Shown piece after piece: positions 20,689 through 29,847 of a stretch of DNA of 64,000 nucleotides; position 1 is the first letter of the stretch; each line of letters opens with the position of its first letter. The stretch comes from Candidatus Eremiobacter antarcticus (lineage in GTDB: Bacteria; Vulcanimicrobiota; Vulcanimicrobiia; Eremiobacterales; Eremiobacteraceae), in assembly GCA_003244105.1 (NCBI GenBank), contig QHBK01000006.1, positions 248,001-312,000 of the forward strand, given 5' to 3'. The notes below the pieces were generated by a model that saw only the letters and a program-made list of their open reading frames with translations, was not told where the DNA came from and made no database searches. Made by a program: the position numbers and the translations under genes.

Positions 20689-21648
20689 ATGGAAGCAGAA
20701 GTGAATAGCGACATCCGAAAGATCATCATCATCGGCTCCGGGCCGGCGGGACTGACCGCGGCCATATACGCGGCGCGCGCGAACCTCGCGCCGTTGTTGT
20801 TCGCGGGCGGCGTCTATGGCGGTCAGCTCATGCTCACAACAGAGGTCGAGAACTACCCCGGTTTCCCCGAGGGCATCCAAGGGCCTGAGCTCATGGAGAA
20901 GTTCCGCGCCCAAGCGGAGCGCTTTGGGACGGAGATCTATAACGTCGACGTGACGCGAGTGGATTTTTCAGCCGTGCCGCTGCGGGTGTGGACCGACGAG
21001 GCGGAATATGCCGCTCGTGCGGTCGTGGTCGCGAGCGGTGCGTCGGCGATCTGGCTGGGACTTGACGGAGAGACGCGTCTGCGTGGTAGAGGGGTGTCCA
21101 GCTGCGCGACCTGCGACGGGGCGTTCTTCAAGGAGAAGGACATCACGGTCGTGGGCGGCGGTGACACGGCTATCGAGGAGGCGCTGTTCCTGACGCGCTT
21201 TGCCACCAATGTCACGGTCATCCACCGCCGGGATGCTTTGCGGGCGTCGAAGATCATGCAGCAGCGCGCGTTCGCGCATCCCAAAGTGTCGTTCGTGTGG
21301 GATTCGGCGGTCGAAGACATCGTTGGCGACAAACACGTCACCGGCATTCGTCTGCGCAACGTCAAGACGGGCGCATTCTCCGACCGCAAGACCGACGCCG
21401 TGTTCGTAGCCATCGGTCACAGGCCGAACACGGATGTCTTCGCAAACGAGCTGGAGCTTGACGAAAAGGGGTACATACGTTCGGAAGACGGAGTACATAC
21501 CAATAAGAGGGGCGTCTTCGTCGCTGGCGACGTGAACGATTTCCATTACCGGCAGGCAGTGACGGCGGCCGGCATGGGCTGCCGCGCAGCGATGGAAGCC
21601 GAACGCTACCTGGAAGCCATTGAATCGGAAGCAGCGTTGGCTTCATAG
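20689..21648 (+). CDS. trxB: thioredoxin reductase
   Basis: A 319-residue flavoprotein that transfers electrons from NADPH to thioredoxin. The FAD-binding IIIGSGPAGLTAAIYAARA starts near residue 12. The redox pair is in SSCATCDGAFF near residue 139, the NADPH-binding site is VVGGGDTAIEEALFL, and the closing FAD motif is GVFVAGDVND. Length and order match low-molecular-weight bacterial enzymes. A GGAG lies 8 nt before ATG 20689. It may supply reducing power for MsrB and the peroxiredoxin encoded elsewhere in the window, which is inference. Confidence 0.96.
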   Translation: MEAEVNSDIRKIIIIGSGPAGLTAAIYAARANLAPLLFAGGVYGGQLMLTTEVENYPGFPEGIQGPELMEKFRAQAERFGTEIYNVDVTRVDFSAVPLRVWTDEAEYAARAVVVASGASAIWLGLDGETRLRGRGVSSCATCDGAFFKEKDITVVGGGDTAIEEALFLTRFATNVTVIHRRDALRASKIMQQRAFAHPKVSFVWDSAVEDIVGDKHVTGIRLRNVKTGAFSDRKTDAVFVAIGHRPNTDVFANELELDEKGYIRSEDGVHTNKRGVFVAGDVNDFHYRQAVTAAGMGCRAAMEAERYLEAIESEAALAS

Positions 21649-21835
21649 TGAGCCGCCTCACCCTCCTCTCGTCCGATCCGGGACTGACCTCGAGCCTCTG
21701 ATCGAGACTCTTCCTTAACGCCGCGGTCGAAGCGACCGAATCTATAGTCAGGGCACCGCGCTTTTGATCGCAGGCGTTGGACGCTACGGTACCCGTTTGC
21801 TCCCCAACTACAGCGGTCCGTTCGAAGGTAACCAG

Positions 21836-24763
21836 ATGTCAACTGTCGGCAAGAACAGGCGCAACGACATGCCTGCGCCCACACCGGAGCCTGTCCATAG
21901 CTCGATTGCTCGTGCGCGCGAACAGTTGTCCAAAGGCGATGCCGATGGCGCTGCCCTGACGTTGCGACAAGTCAGCCGGCAAACCGATCTGCCATTGAGC
22001 GCGCGCATGGAGATCGCCAAGCTTTTGAACTTGAGCGGCGCGCAGACGGAAGCCATCAATCTGTATCTGGAGATTGGCCGCAAGTCGCTGGATGCGGGCG
22101 ACGTCACCGCCGCACGCGCGAGCCTGTCGGCGGGCCACGCCCTGGACCAAAAAAATTACGACGCGCTCTTCGAACTGGGCCGAGCCGATCTCGCCGACGG
22201 AAAAAAAGAAGAAGCGTTGGCGAAATTCGTTGAGGTGCTGCGCAAGTCGAACCTGCGGCATCTGCCGGCGCTCTACGAAGCGGCCGTGCTCTATGAAGCG
22301 GACGGACAAGCCGACCAAGCTATTCTCGCCTATAAGAAGATCGCAGAACGCGATCGCCACCACGTGCCCACGCTCACGAGACTCGCGGCGCTCTACACCA
22401 AGAAGGGCCAGCTGGGCGAAGCGCTCGGCTATTACTTGCAAGGAGCTCGCGGAGCGATCCAAGCTTCTCAATTCAGCGAAGCGCGCGCGTTGATAGCGTC
22501 AGCGTTGAAGATCGAAGACGATAACTGGGAGGCGAAGCGCTTGCTCGCGGAGGTGCAGTCCGCGGAACCGCAAGCCGCGCCAACGACTCAAATCCCTCAA
22601 AGCGCCCGGCCGAATCAGCCGGCGGCTGCGCCGAGCCAAGCACGTCCGGCGCCCACTGCAAACGAGCCGAAGCCTAGCGTTGCACCGCCTGCCGCTCGTC
22701 CGGCTGCACCCGCCGCTGCTCGCCCCGCCGTTGCCGCGCCCCCCGCGGCGGCCGCACAGCCTGTCGCGTCGCGCCCGAGCCCACCGCCGACACCTGCCGC
22801 CAATCCGAATATGACCAGCCACCTGGGTCCAGCGCAGACCGCAGCCTCGATGCCACGTACCGTCGCGCCGGCAACGCCTGCGGCGCCGGCCCAGGCAGTG
22901 TCCGCGCCGACCTCAGCGGCTCAAGCAACCTCCGCGCCGACGTCACCGCCGCAAATGGCCGCGCCCACGTCACCGCCGCAAATGGCCGCGCCCGCAAGAA
23001 CAGCACCACCCGCTGCAGCGCCCCCCGCTCAATCAACGGCTCCTCAGTCCCCCGCGCCCCCGAGCGTTTCGGGCCGGCCGCCGGTTTCAGCCGCCATTCC
23101 CCCCACGGCCCCGCCCAACGTGGTCCCCCCCGAACGCTCCACAAGAGAAAGCACGGCAAAAGCGATGGCTCCCGAACAAAGCGGTGCTGACGCGCCGAGC
23201 ATAGACCTTCCCGGTGAGGTTACGCTCCTCGAAAAGGAATACGAGGTCACCGCCAAGCTCGCCGAGATCAGCGTCGAGGTGGCGGAAGCCTACAAGAAGC
23301 GCGTTGCCATCGAGCGCGACATGAAAGTGGCCAAAGCTGCGCTCGACGCTCTCAACACGCAACGCTCGAGCATCGAAAGCAGCATCGGCTCTCTCAAGCA
23401 AGAGCTCGAATCAGTTTCCCAGGACAAGGCCGGAGAAGATCGCGCGCTCGAAGAGCTGCGCCTCAAGTTGGAAGCATCGCGGGCGGATCTCGAAAAACTC
23501 TCCGATCTTCCGGAGTTTCTGAAGAGCGTCGAGGCTAAATCTTCGGCCGCGGCGGATCTGGTCAGCAATGCGTCCACCACCTTGGAGGCCGCCCAGCTGC
23601 GCGTGCACGAGGCTCAGACCGTCTCGGCATCCGTTGAGAAGAGCGCCTCAGAGCTGACGAGCGCGATGGACATCGCGCGCCGCCAAGCCGAAGAAGCGCA
23701 AGACCAGTTGAAGGGCATGCTGGCAGACGCCCAAGCGGCTCAGGCCGAAGCCGCCAAAGCGGACTCGTCGCTCTCGGAGTTGCGCTCGGCGGTTGCCGGA
23801 TTGCAGCAGTTGAAAGATCAGGTCAATGCCGCGCGCGCGGATCTCAAGTCACTCTCACCGACGCTTGAGGCCAAGACGGCGCAGGCCACCGCGGCGATCT
23901 CACAGCTGGAGTCCAAACGCTCCGCGCGGGATAGCAGCTTCCAGGCCGCGTTGGCTGATATCGACGGGATCGTCTCCGACGGGTCGCAAGCGGTGGCGGC
24001 CATCAACGGGGGAACAGCACCGGCCGGAAACGGCGCGAGCGGGCGCGCGGCGAGCCAAAGCATTCCGGTGGAAACAACGGTTGCAGCGGCTCCATCCGCA
24101 GGCTCAGCCCCGGCCCAGCGGCCTTCAAAGGTTGATGCCGGTGCCGGCAACGTCGAGGCGCTCGTCGCCGCCGGACGGCTTGACGATGCGCTGCGCGCGT
24201 CCAGAGACGCGGATTCTGCTGATCCGCATCGGCGCATGATGGAAGCCGCGCGACGCCTCCGGGAGGGCGGCAATGGGGCCGCGGCCGCAAAAGCGTATGA
24301 GAAATTGACCGGCGGCGGCAACCAGACCGGTGGAGTGCGCAGTGGGTTAGCGCTCTGTTATGTGGAACTGCGCCGCTTCAAGGAATCCTTGGCACTGTTC
24401 GAAGGACTTAGTGACGACGCGTTTGCGGTCGTTCGAGAGAACGGCATCGGACAAAGCCTGCGCGGCCTCAACCGCATCGATGAAGCAGCACAGCACTTTT
24501 CCAAGGCGCTCGAGATCCCCGGCCATCCGGACAGCGAGTACCGCGAAGTCCTTTACAACCTGGCGGATCTCTACGAGAACCGAGGCGATGACGAGTCGCT
24601 GAACCTGGCGCAGTGGTCTTTCGAAGAGATCCAGGCCGGCGCTCCTGACTATAGGGATGTCTCGGCTCGCATCTCTTCATTGAAAGAACGACTGACCAAG
24701 GTCGCCGCCCCCGATTCGAAAGCGGCCCGCGAGTCGCAAGCTTCCCGTGACGGCCGCTTCTAA
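21836..24763 (+). CDS. large TPR / Pro-Ala-rich / coiled-coil protein
   Basis: A 975-residue protein starting at ATG 21836 with GAAGG upstream. Four regions are visible. Residues 20-230 hold TPR-like helices (ALFELGRADLADGKKEEAL; LAALYTKKGQLGEALGYYL). Residues about 235-435 are very rich in Pro and Ala, with short repeats. Residues about 450-745 form long heptad-rich coiled coils, with DUF-like smc character. Residues about 785-950 return to TPR. No signal peptide or membrane segment is seen, so it is probably cytoplasmic. It overlaps a second TPR gene by 17 nt. Function is unknown; the layout suggests a scaffold. Confidence 0.82.
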   Translation: MSTVGKNRRNDMPAPTPEPVHSSIARAREQLSKGDADGAALTLRQVSRQTDLPLSARMEIAKLLNLSGAQTEAINLYLEIGRKSLDAGDVTAARASLSAGHALDQKNYDALFELGRADLADGKKEEALAKFVEVLRKSNLRHLPALYEAAVLYEADGQADQAILAYKKIAERDRHHVPTLTRLAALYTKKGQLGEALGYYLQGARGAIQASQFSEARALIASALKIEDDNWEAKRLLAEVQSAEPQAAPTTQIPQSARPNQPAAAPSQARPAPTANEPKPSVAPPAARPAAPAAARPAVAAPPAAAAQPVASRPSPPPTPAANPNMTSHLGPAQTAASMPRTVAPATPAAPAQAVSAPTSAAQATSAPTSPPQMAAPTSPPQMAAPARTAPPAAAPPAQSTAPQSPAPPSVSGRPPVSAAIPPTAPPNVVPPERSTRESTAKAMAPEQSGADAPSIDLPGEVTLLEKEYEVTAKLAEISVEVAEAYKKRVAIERDMKVAKAALDALNTQRSSIESSIGSLKQELESVSQDKAGEDRALEELRLKLEASRADLEKLSDLPEFLKSVEAKSSAAADLVSNASTTLEAAQLRVHEAQTVSASVEKSASELTSAMDIARRQAEEAQDQLKGMLADAQAAQAEAAKADSSLSELRSAVAGLQQLKDQVNAARADLKSLSPTLEAKTAQATAAISQLESKRSARDSSFQAALADIDGIVSDGSQAVAAINGGTAPAGNGASGRAASQSIPVETTVAAAPSAGSAPAQRPSKVDAGAGNVEALVAAGRLDDALRASRDADSADPHRRMMEAARRLREGGNGAAAAKAYEKLTGGGNQTGGVRSGLALCYVELRRFKESLALFEGLSDDAFAVVRENGIGQSLRGLNRIDEAAQHFSKALEIPGHPDSEYREVLYNLADLYENRGDDESLNLAQWSFEEIQAGAPDYRDVSARISSLKERLTKVAAPDSKAARESQASRDGRF
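22940..22993 (+). repeat. 27-bp exact tandem duplication inside the TPR gene
   Basis: Two identical 27-bp units, 22940-22966 and 22967-22993, encode TSPPQMAAP twice within the Pro/Ala-rich linker. The unit length keeps the frame. Looser related units (SAPTSAAQ, TSAPTS) precede it, which suggests slippage expansion of a disordered spacer. Confidence 0.85.
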
Positions 24764-26303
24764 AGCGCTTGCCAAAGCGCAAGAAACCGCCGCCGCTCGA
24801 GGTCTGCGCGTAGCCGCTCCCCTTTTCGTCGAGGCCGCGGAGGCGCTCGCACGCGACCAGCAGTATGGCGCTGCGGTGCAGACGCTGGTTGACGTCTTGA
24901 ACGTGCGCGAGAAGAAACGCGGACTGTTCGGCACGAAAGAGGTCAACCCACTGGGACCCGATCGCAACGCCGTCGGCAAGCACTTCGCGAAGTGGACGCA
25001 TCAGGCTCCCGTCAACGACTCGATCTTGGAACTGCTGGGCGCGCTGTCGAGCGAGTTCCCCGATGACGCCGGCATCCGCTTTGCCAACGCCGAGGCATTG
25101 TACCGCGCCGCATATGTGGCGGATGCGATCGACGAATACCGCTACTGCGAGCGCCTCCGACCGGGCGACGGCGGCTTGGTCGCTCGTCTTGGCGAGCTGT
25201 ACGCATTGATGAGCCGCAACGATGAGGCCGAGCAAAATCTGAGACGCGGCCTCGGCATGCTTCGGCAAGCCAATCAGCATGATCTTGTCGCGCCTTTCAT
25301 CCTTAAACTCGTGGAAGTCAAGCCCCAGGCGGCCGCCGAGGCGATCGGATGGTTGGAAGCCGTACCGCAGGCAAGCTTCTCCGAACAGCGCGACGCGATC
25401 GTTCGGATCTGCGAAGCCGCGAGCCAAAGCGAGCCGCAACCTGCCGGCTTGGCCGCTGTGAGACAGCGGCTAGCGTCGCTCCCCCCACGAGCGCTCAGCG
25501 CTCCGATTTCCAAGACACCCTCAGTCTGGGAAGACTCAAGCGGTATGGCGCCCGCCAGCGAAGACGAGATGCGCATGATGCTGGGCCCGGACCTCGCGCC
25601 GGCCGATGCATCCGCAGCGCCAAACCGCTCCGCTCAGCCGGCTGCCGCGGCACAATTGAAAAGCGAAGAATCAAAAGCGCGGGCGCAAGCAGAGCAGACG
25701 TCCACTCCCGAACAGCAAGCAGCGCCGCAGCGCGTCCTCGCCGCCAAGCCGCAAATCCCGCCCAAGAAAGCCATGCCCGGGAAATCGGACTTGCCGATCA
25801 TGCAAGGAAGGCGCACGTCGACGGTCGTTCCGCACGTGGCCTCGGTGAAAAACGTCGCGGTCGTCGCGACTCCGGCGTCGCCACAACCGGGCAGCACCGC
25901 TGCGCCGGAAAGCTCGGCCAGTGCGCCGGCGGCCAACGCACCTGTTTTGAAGGCGCCTGAGGTTGAGAGCGCTCCCGCTTTACCACCGGGGCTCGCGGCG
26001 TACACGCGGCGAAAAGCCGCCGGCATGTTCAGCGCCGGCGACATCGAGGGCGCGAGGACATGCTACGAACGCCTGCTCAGAGGAGCTTTTGATTCGGGCG
26101 ATGCGGCTGCACTTTTGCGCTGTTACCTGAAGCTGGAGCTCTTCCCCGATGCATCGAAGCTCGGCTTGGAATTGTCAAGCGAACTTGCAAACGCCGGCGA
26201 TCTGGAGGCGGCGGTGCGAACGCTTACCGATGTGCTGGAGCGCGCGCCGGATGCGGCCTTGCTGCAGCGCCGCGCGGAGCTGCAGGCGGCAAGCGTCGTC
26301 TAG
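24747..26303 (+). CDS. TPR protein, partner of the preceding TPR gene
   Basis: A 518-residue protein starting at GTG 24747, inside the end of the previous gene. The N-terminal 230 residues are helical repeats (AVQTLVDVLNVREKKRGLFG; ANAEALYRAAYVADAIDEY; GELYALMSRNDEAEQNLRRG). A disordered Ala/Pro/Ser/Gln-rich middle runs from about 255 to 420, and a final TPR-like block (AGMFSAGDIEGARTCYERLL) closes it. The phrase GLFGTKEVNPLGPDRNAVGKH has no match I recognise. Shared architecture and overlap with the upstream gene imply that the two act together, possibly in one complex. Confidence 0.8.
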   Translation: MTAASKALAKAQETAAARGLRVAAPLFVEAAEALARDQQYGAAVQTLVDVLNVREKKRGLFGTKEVNPLGPDRNAVGKHFAKWTHQAPVNDSILELLGALSSEFPDDAGIRFANAEALYRAAYVADAIDEYRYCERLRPGDGGLVARLGELYALMSRNDEAEQNLRRGLGMLRQANQHDLVAPFILKLVEVKPQAAAEAIGWLEAVPQASFSEQRDAIVRICEAASQSEPQPAGLAAVRQRLASLPPRALSAPISKTPSVWEDSSGMAPASEDEMRMMLGPDLAPADASAAPNRSAQPAAAAQLKSEESKARAQAEQTSTPEQQAAPQRVLAAKPQIPPKKAMPGKSDLPIMQGRRTSTVVPHVASVKNVAVVATPASPQPGSTAAPESSASAPAANAPVLKAPEVESAPALPPGLAAYTRRKAAGMFSAGDIEGARTCYERLLRGAFDSGDAAALLRCYLKLELFPDASKLGLELSSELANAGDLEAAVRTLTDVLERAPDAALLQRRAELQAASVV

Positions 26304-26356
26304 CGCCCTCGCCTCTTGGACCTTCGAAGGCTTTAGAGATCGGCAGCCCTTGACGG

Positions 26357-27229
26357 CTACAGCGAGAAGGTGTAGACGAGCCGGTATGTCTCTGTGGCCG
26401 GCTTTCCGTTGATCTTAGGCGGTTCGAAACCGCTGGCGCGCGCAGCCGCGAGGGCGGCCCCGTCCAGCAAGCGGTTTCCGGTGGATTGATCCACATGCGC
26501 GGAGAGCACGTTGCCTTTTGGTCCGATCGTCGCCAAGACGACGGCGGTTCCTTGGGCGTTTTGTACCTTTGCGATTTCCGGATAATCCGGCTGGATCTGA
26601 CGAGTGAACTTCGCGTCTACCACCATCTCAGGCGCGTACACCGGCGCTGAGTCAGCAATAGGCTTTTGCAGGCCTGCGAGAGCTACTTGAGCGGGCGTGG
26701 CGGTCGGCGCGGGTGTGGGAGCCGGTGTGGCTGCCGGCGCGTGAGAGGCAGTCGCGCTTTGATTTTGGGACACAGCCGATGACGGCGTAAGCGATGACGC
26801 GCTCGCGTTCGTGCCGGGCACGGCCGCTGATGCTAAGCGCTGTTTGCGTGCGGCAGCAGCGCTTACGGCCTTTGCGTGAGCTCGGGCGAGGTGCGCGGCT
26901 TGAGCGTCAGTGGGCGCTTTGGTCACCGAAGGTTGGGGTGTGGGGCTGGGAAGCGGTGCGCTCGGGCCCGGGCTCGGCGAAACCGAGGCGACGGCCAGCA
27001 CTCGCGGAGCGATGACCGCTATCTTGATGTGCTTCACGTGCGCGGGCACGTGCTTTGCGATCTTCTTCACCGTGTTGGCGACGCTGGTGGGATGCATGGC
27101 CGTAAAGACCAGCACCGGCGCGACGACGGCAGCCGCTGCGATGCTCAGGATGATGAGCAGCCCGTGTTTACGGGGTGCGGGGTCCGCCTGCATGACTTTT
27201 CTGCGAAACCGGATGTCTTCGTCTGGCAC
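26357..27229 (-). CDS. TonB-like energy transducer protein
   Basis: A 290-residue protein starting at GTG 27229, with AGGGA 8 nt upstream. It has a short cytoplasmic N-terminus, one membrane anchor (LLIILSIAAAAVVAPVLVF, near residues 24-42), a Pro/Ala/Ser/Thr-rich span to about residue 190, then a C-terminal TonB domain with the core pattern QPDYPEIAKVQNAQGTAVV, GNVLSAHVDQSTGNRLLDGA and GFEPPKINGKP. This is the standard TonB layout, a protein that links proton motive force to outer-membrane receptors. No ExbB, ExbD or receptor gene is near, so it could instead be a TonB-domain protein of another role. Confidence 0.85.
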   Translation of the reverse strand: MPDEDIRFRRKVMQADPAPRKHGLLIILSIAAAAVVAPVLVFTAMHPTSVANTVKKIAKHVPAHVKHIKIAVIAPRVLAVASVSPSPGPSAPLPSPTPQPSVTKAPTDAQAAHLARAHAKAVSAAAARKQRLASAAVPGTNASASSLTPSSAVSQNQSATASHAPAATPAPTPAPTATPAQVALAGLQKPIADSAPVYAPEMVVDAKFTRQIQPDYPEIAKVQNAQGTAVVLATIGPKGNVLSAHVDQSTGNRLLDGAALAAARASGFEPPKINGKPATETYRLVYTFSL

Positions 27230-27329
27230 GGGGTTGTCCCTACGCTTTCCGCAGCCGCGCGAACGGTGCTATACATAGTATCGTCGCGCGCCGGAAACGG
27301 TTACACGCGAGGAAGCCCTGTGCGAACCA

Positions 27330-28502
27330 TCACAGCGCCTGAGCGAGACGCAGTCCAAGCGCGCGCAACAGCGCGACGCCGCTCGCGAGGGCATCCTCAT
27401 TGAGGCGGAACTCCGGCGAATGCGTCATCGCCGGTTCATCAACGCCGTTGGGCGCAACGCCCAGCCGCACATAACAGCCCGGCACCCGCTGCGCGAAGTA
27501 CGCAAAATCCTCAGCGCCCATGGTCGGCGACTTAATCTCCGTCACACCTACGACGCCGTCCGCCGACTCTGCGATGGCGCGGACGCGGTCGGTGAGGCCG
27601 GGATCGTTGACGACCACAGGATAGCCCATCTCGAAGACGACCTCGCCGCGCGCACGATGCGCGCTGCAGATGCCTTCGACGATGCGCTGGATGCGCGCCG
27701 GCACGGCGGCCCGCACCGACTCGTTCAGACAGCGAATGGTGCCGTGCAAATCCGTGCGATCGGCGATGATGTTGTGGCGATAACCACCCCTGATCACTCC
27801 GATGGACAGCACAACGTTCTCCATGGGGTCGACCTCGCGGCTGCTGATCCGTTGAAGCGCGGTCACGATCTCAGCGGCGATGGGGATGGTGTCGACGCCC
27901 TTGTGCGGATGGGCGGCGTGGCCGCCGCGCCCAAGCACTGCGATGTTCACGTCGTCGCAGGATGCGCTCATCGGCCCGCGGCGCCAGCCGATGACGCCTG
28001 CCTCCATCAGCGGGCTGACGTGGATCATGACGGCGGCATCCACGGACGGCGAGTCCAAAACGCCGTCCTCGATCATCGGCTTCGCGCCGCCCGGACCCTC
28101 CTCGGCAGGCTGGAAGATGAACTTCACGTTGCCTACGATGCGCTCGCGCTCACCCGCAAGCGTCACGGCTGCACCCAGCAGCATGGCGGTGTGCGCATCG
28201 TGGCCGCAGGCGTGCATCGCGCCGGGCGTAAGCGACGAGAAGGGTTCCCCGCTGCGCTCTTGGAGCGGCAGCGCGTCCATGTCCGCGCGCAGCGCGATCG
28301 TCTTGCCGGGCCGGCCGCCTTCGATCAGGCCGACGACGCCGGTGCCGGCACAGCGGCGCGTCGCGATGCCTGCCGCTCGCAACGCCGCCTCAACCAGCGC
28401 GCTGGTCCGCTGTTCCTCAAAACCGAGCTCAGGGTGCTGATGGATCTCCCGCCGCCAGGCGATGACGTGCGCGCCGACATCCGCGGCGGCGGGCGTCTTC
28501 AC
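27330..28502 (-). CDS. M20 family amidohydrolase/aminoacylase
   Basis: A 390-residue di-zinc amidohydrolase of the hippuricase/IAA-amino-acid hydrolase group. The metal and catalytic residues lie in MHACGHDAHTAMLLG near residue 98 and FQPAEEGPGGAKPMIEDG near residue 132; a C-terminal ligand sits in PTMGAEDFAYF. The dimerisation domain is inserted near residues 180-290. It likely cleaves N-acyl or peptide amide bonds in the cytoplasm. The start GTG overlaps the stop of the upstream aminopeptidase (GTGA), so the pair may act together in peptide turnover. Confidence 0.92.
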   Translation of the reverse strand: MKTPAAADVGAHVIAWRREIHQHPELGFEEQRTSALVEAALRAAGIATRRCAGTGVVGLIEGGRPGKTIALRADMDALPLQERSGEPFSSLTPGAMHACGHDAHTAMLLGAAVTLAGERERIVGNVKFIFQPAEEGPGGAKPMIEDGVLDSPSVDAAVMIHVSPLMEAGVIGWRRGPMSASCDDVNIAVLGRGGHAAHPHKGVDTIPIAAEIVTALQRISSREVDPMENVVLSIGVIRGGYRHNIIADRTDLHGTIRCLNESVRAAVPARIQRIVEGICSAHRARGEVVFEMGYPVVVNDPGLTDRVRAIAESADGVVGVTEIKSPTMGAEDFAYFAQRVPGCYVRLGVAPNGVDEPAMTHSPEFRLNEDALASGVALLRALGLRLAQAL

Positions 28503-29839
28503 GCGAACAGGGCGCTGCCTGAGGCGCGGCCTTGCGCTATCACTTCTTCGACATCCGGGATGCTCTTGGCGAGCCGCGCGGAGAGCACGTCGTGACCGGA
28601 CGGGGTGATCAAAACGTCGTCCTCGATGCGAACAGCGATGCCGCGAAAGCGTTCGTCAATGTCGGGCTCGGCGGGGATGTACAGCCCGGGCTCTATCGTG
28701 ACGACCATGCCTGGCTCGAGCGGCCGCCAATCTCCGTTCACGCGGTACGAACCGACGTCGTGCGTATCCATCCCCAGCCAATGGCCTATGCGATGGATCG
28801 TGAAGCGCTTGTGCGTTTCTTTTTCAAGGTGTTCCTGGGCGCTGCCCGCCAGCAGACCAAGATGAAGCAGTCCGTCGACGAGCACGCGTGCGGCTGCGTC
28901 GTTGACATCTGCATTGAACGTCTTGCCTGGCTTGCAGGTCTCGATCGCCTTGAGATTCGAGGCCAGCACGATCTCGTAGATGGCGCGCTGCTCCGGGCTG
29001 AACGTTCCTGAGATGGGGAACGTGCGCGTCAAGTCGCCGCAGTAGTAATCCACTTCTGCGCCCGCGTCCACGAGGACCAAAGAGCCGTTGGGCACGCGCT
29101 CGCGATTCGTGCTGTAGTGGATGGTCGTCAGGTTGGCGCCGCTCGCGACGATCGAAGGGTATGCCGGCGACTGCGCGCCGCGGCTGGTGAAGACGTACTC
29201 GACGATCGCCTCGATCTCGTACTCGCGCATGCCCGGCCGCGCGTAACGCATGGCGGCAAGATGGCCTTCGGCCGATACGTCCACGGCGCGCTTCATCCCC
29301 ACGACATCCGCCGGCGACTTCCTCAGGCGCAGTTCGTGGACGAGCGGGCCTGGGTCGAGGACGCCTCTCGGGCCGCGCCCGGAGCGCGCGCGCGAACGAC
29401 GGTAACGCATCAAGCGCGCGACGACCTGGTCGTTCAAGCTCTTGTCCGCGTCGAACGCGTAGTAGAGCAGGTCACCCGTTTCCAGGAACGAGTCGATACG
29501 TTGATCCAGCTCTTCGATGGGATAGGCCGCGTCCACGCCTGACAGCCGCTTGGCCTCCTTCAGACCCAAGCGCTGCCCGTTCCAAATCTCTTGTTGCTTG
29601 TCCTTACGACGCACGAACAGGCAGGAGCGTATCTCCGGATGACTCGGCGCTAGGATCAGGACGCTCTGAGGCTCGTCAAAGCCCGTCAAATAGTAAAAGT
29701 CGGTGTTCTGCCGGTAAGGATGCTCCGAATCATGCGTTCGGATCGTCTCCGGAGCGCTCGCGAAGAGCGCGACTCCATCGCCGATGCCGGTCATCACCAT
29801 GTCGCGGCGCCGCTGATGATCGCTCGTGCCGGAACTCAT
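28499..29839 (-). CDS. pepP: Xaa-Pro aminopeptidase (M24B)
   Basis: A 446-residue di-manganese exopeptidase that removes N-terminal residues preceding proline. It has the N-terminal creatinase-like domain (TDFYYLTGFDEPQSVLIL) and the pita-bread catalytic domain with ligands in LVDAGAEVDYYCGDLTRTF, HRIGHWLGMDTHDVG, TIEPGLYIP and RIEDDVLI. All five metal ligands expected are present. It lies 8 nt after a SirB1-type gene and overlaps the M20 gene, making a three-gene minus-strand run. Confidence 0.93.
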   Translation of the reverse strand: MSSGTSDHQRRRDMVMTGIGDGVALFASAPETIRTHDSEHPYRQNTDFYYLTGFDEPQSVLILAPSHPEIRSCLFVRRKDKQQEIWNGQRLGLKEAKRLSGVDAAYPIEELDQRIDSFLETGDLLYYAFDADKSLNDQVVARLMRYRRSRARSGRGPRGVLDPGPLVHELRLRKSPADVVGMKRAVDVSAEGHLAAMRYARPGMREYEIEAIVEYVFTSRGAQSPAYPSIVASGANLTTIHYSTNRERVPNGSLVLVDAGAEVDYYCGDLTRTFPISGTFSPEQRAIYEIVLASNLKAIETCKPGKTFNADVNDAAARVLVDGLLHLGLLAGSAQEHLEKETHKRFTIHRIGHWLGMDTHDVGSYRVNGDWRPLEPGMVVTIEPGLYIPAEPDIDERFRGIAVRIEDDVLITPSGHDVLSARLAKSIPDVEEVIAQGRASGSALFA

Positions 29840-29847
29840 GGCGGCAG

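Noticed and set aside
21724-21738. CGGTCG-AAG-CGACCG hairpin after trxB as a terminator
   Set aside because: Stem of only 6 bp and no following T-run; could be chance in GC-rich DNA.
22850-23100. Repeats that could suggest a CRISPR-like or satellite array
   Set aside because: They are codon-phased, contiguous, without spacers, and encode a Pro/Ala-rich linker.
26319-26332. CCTTCGAAGG palindrome between the convergent TPR and TonB-like genes as a terminator
   Set aside because: The palindrome has no loop and only a short T-run nearby; too weak to call.
27420-28595. 391-codon plus-strand frame opposite the M20 peptidase gene
   Set aside because: Arg/His/Asp-rich composition typical of the complement of a GC-rich gene, no recognisable motif.
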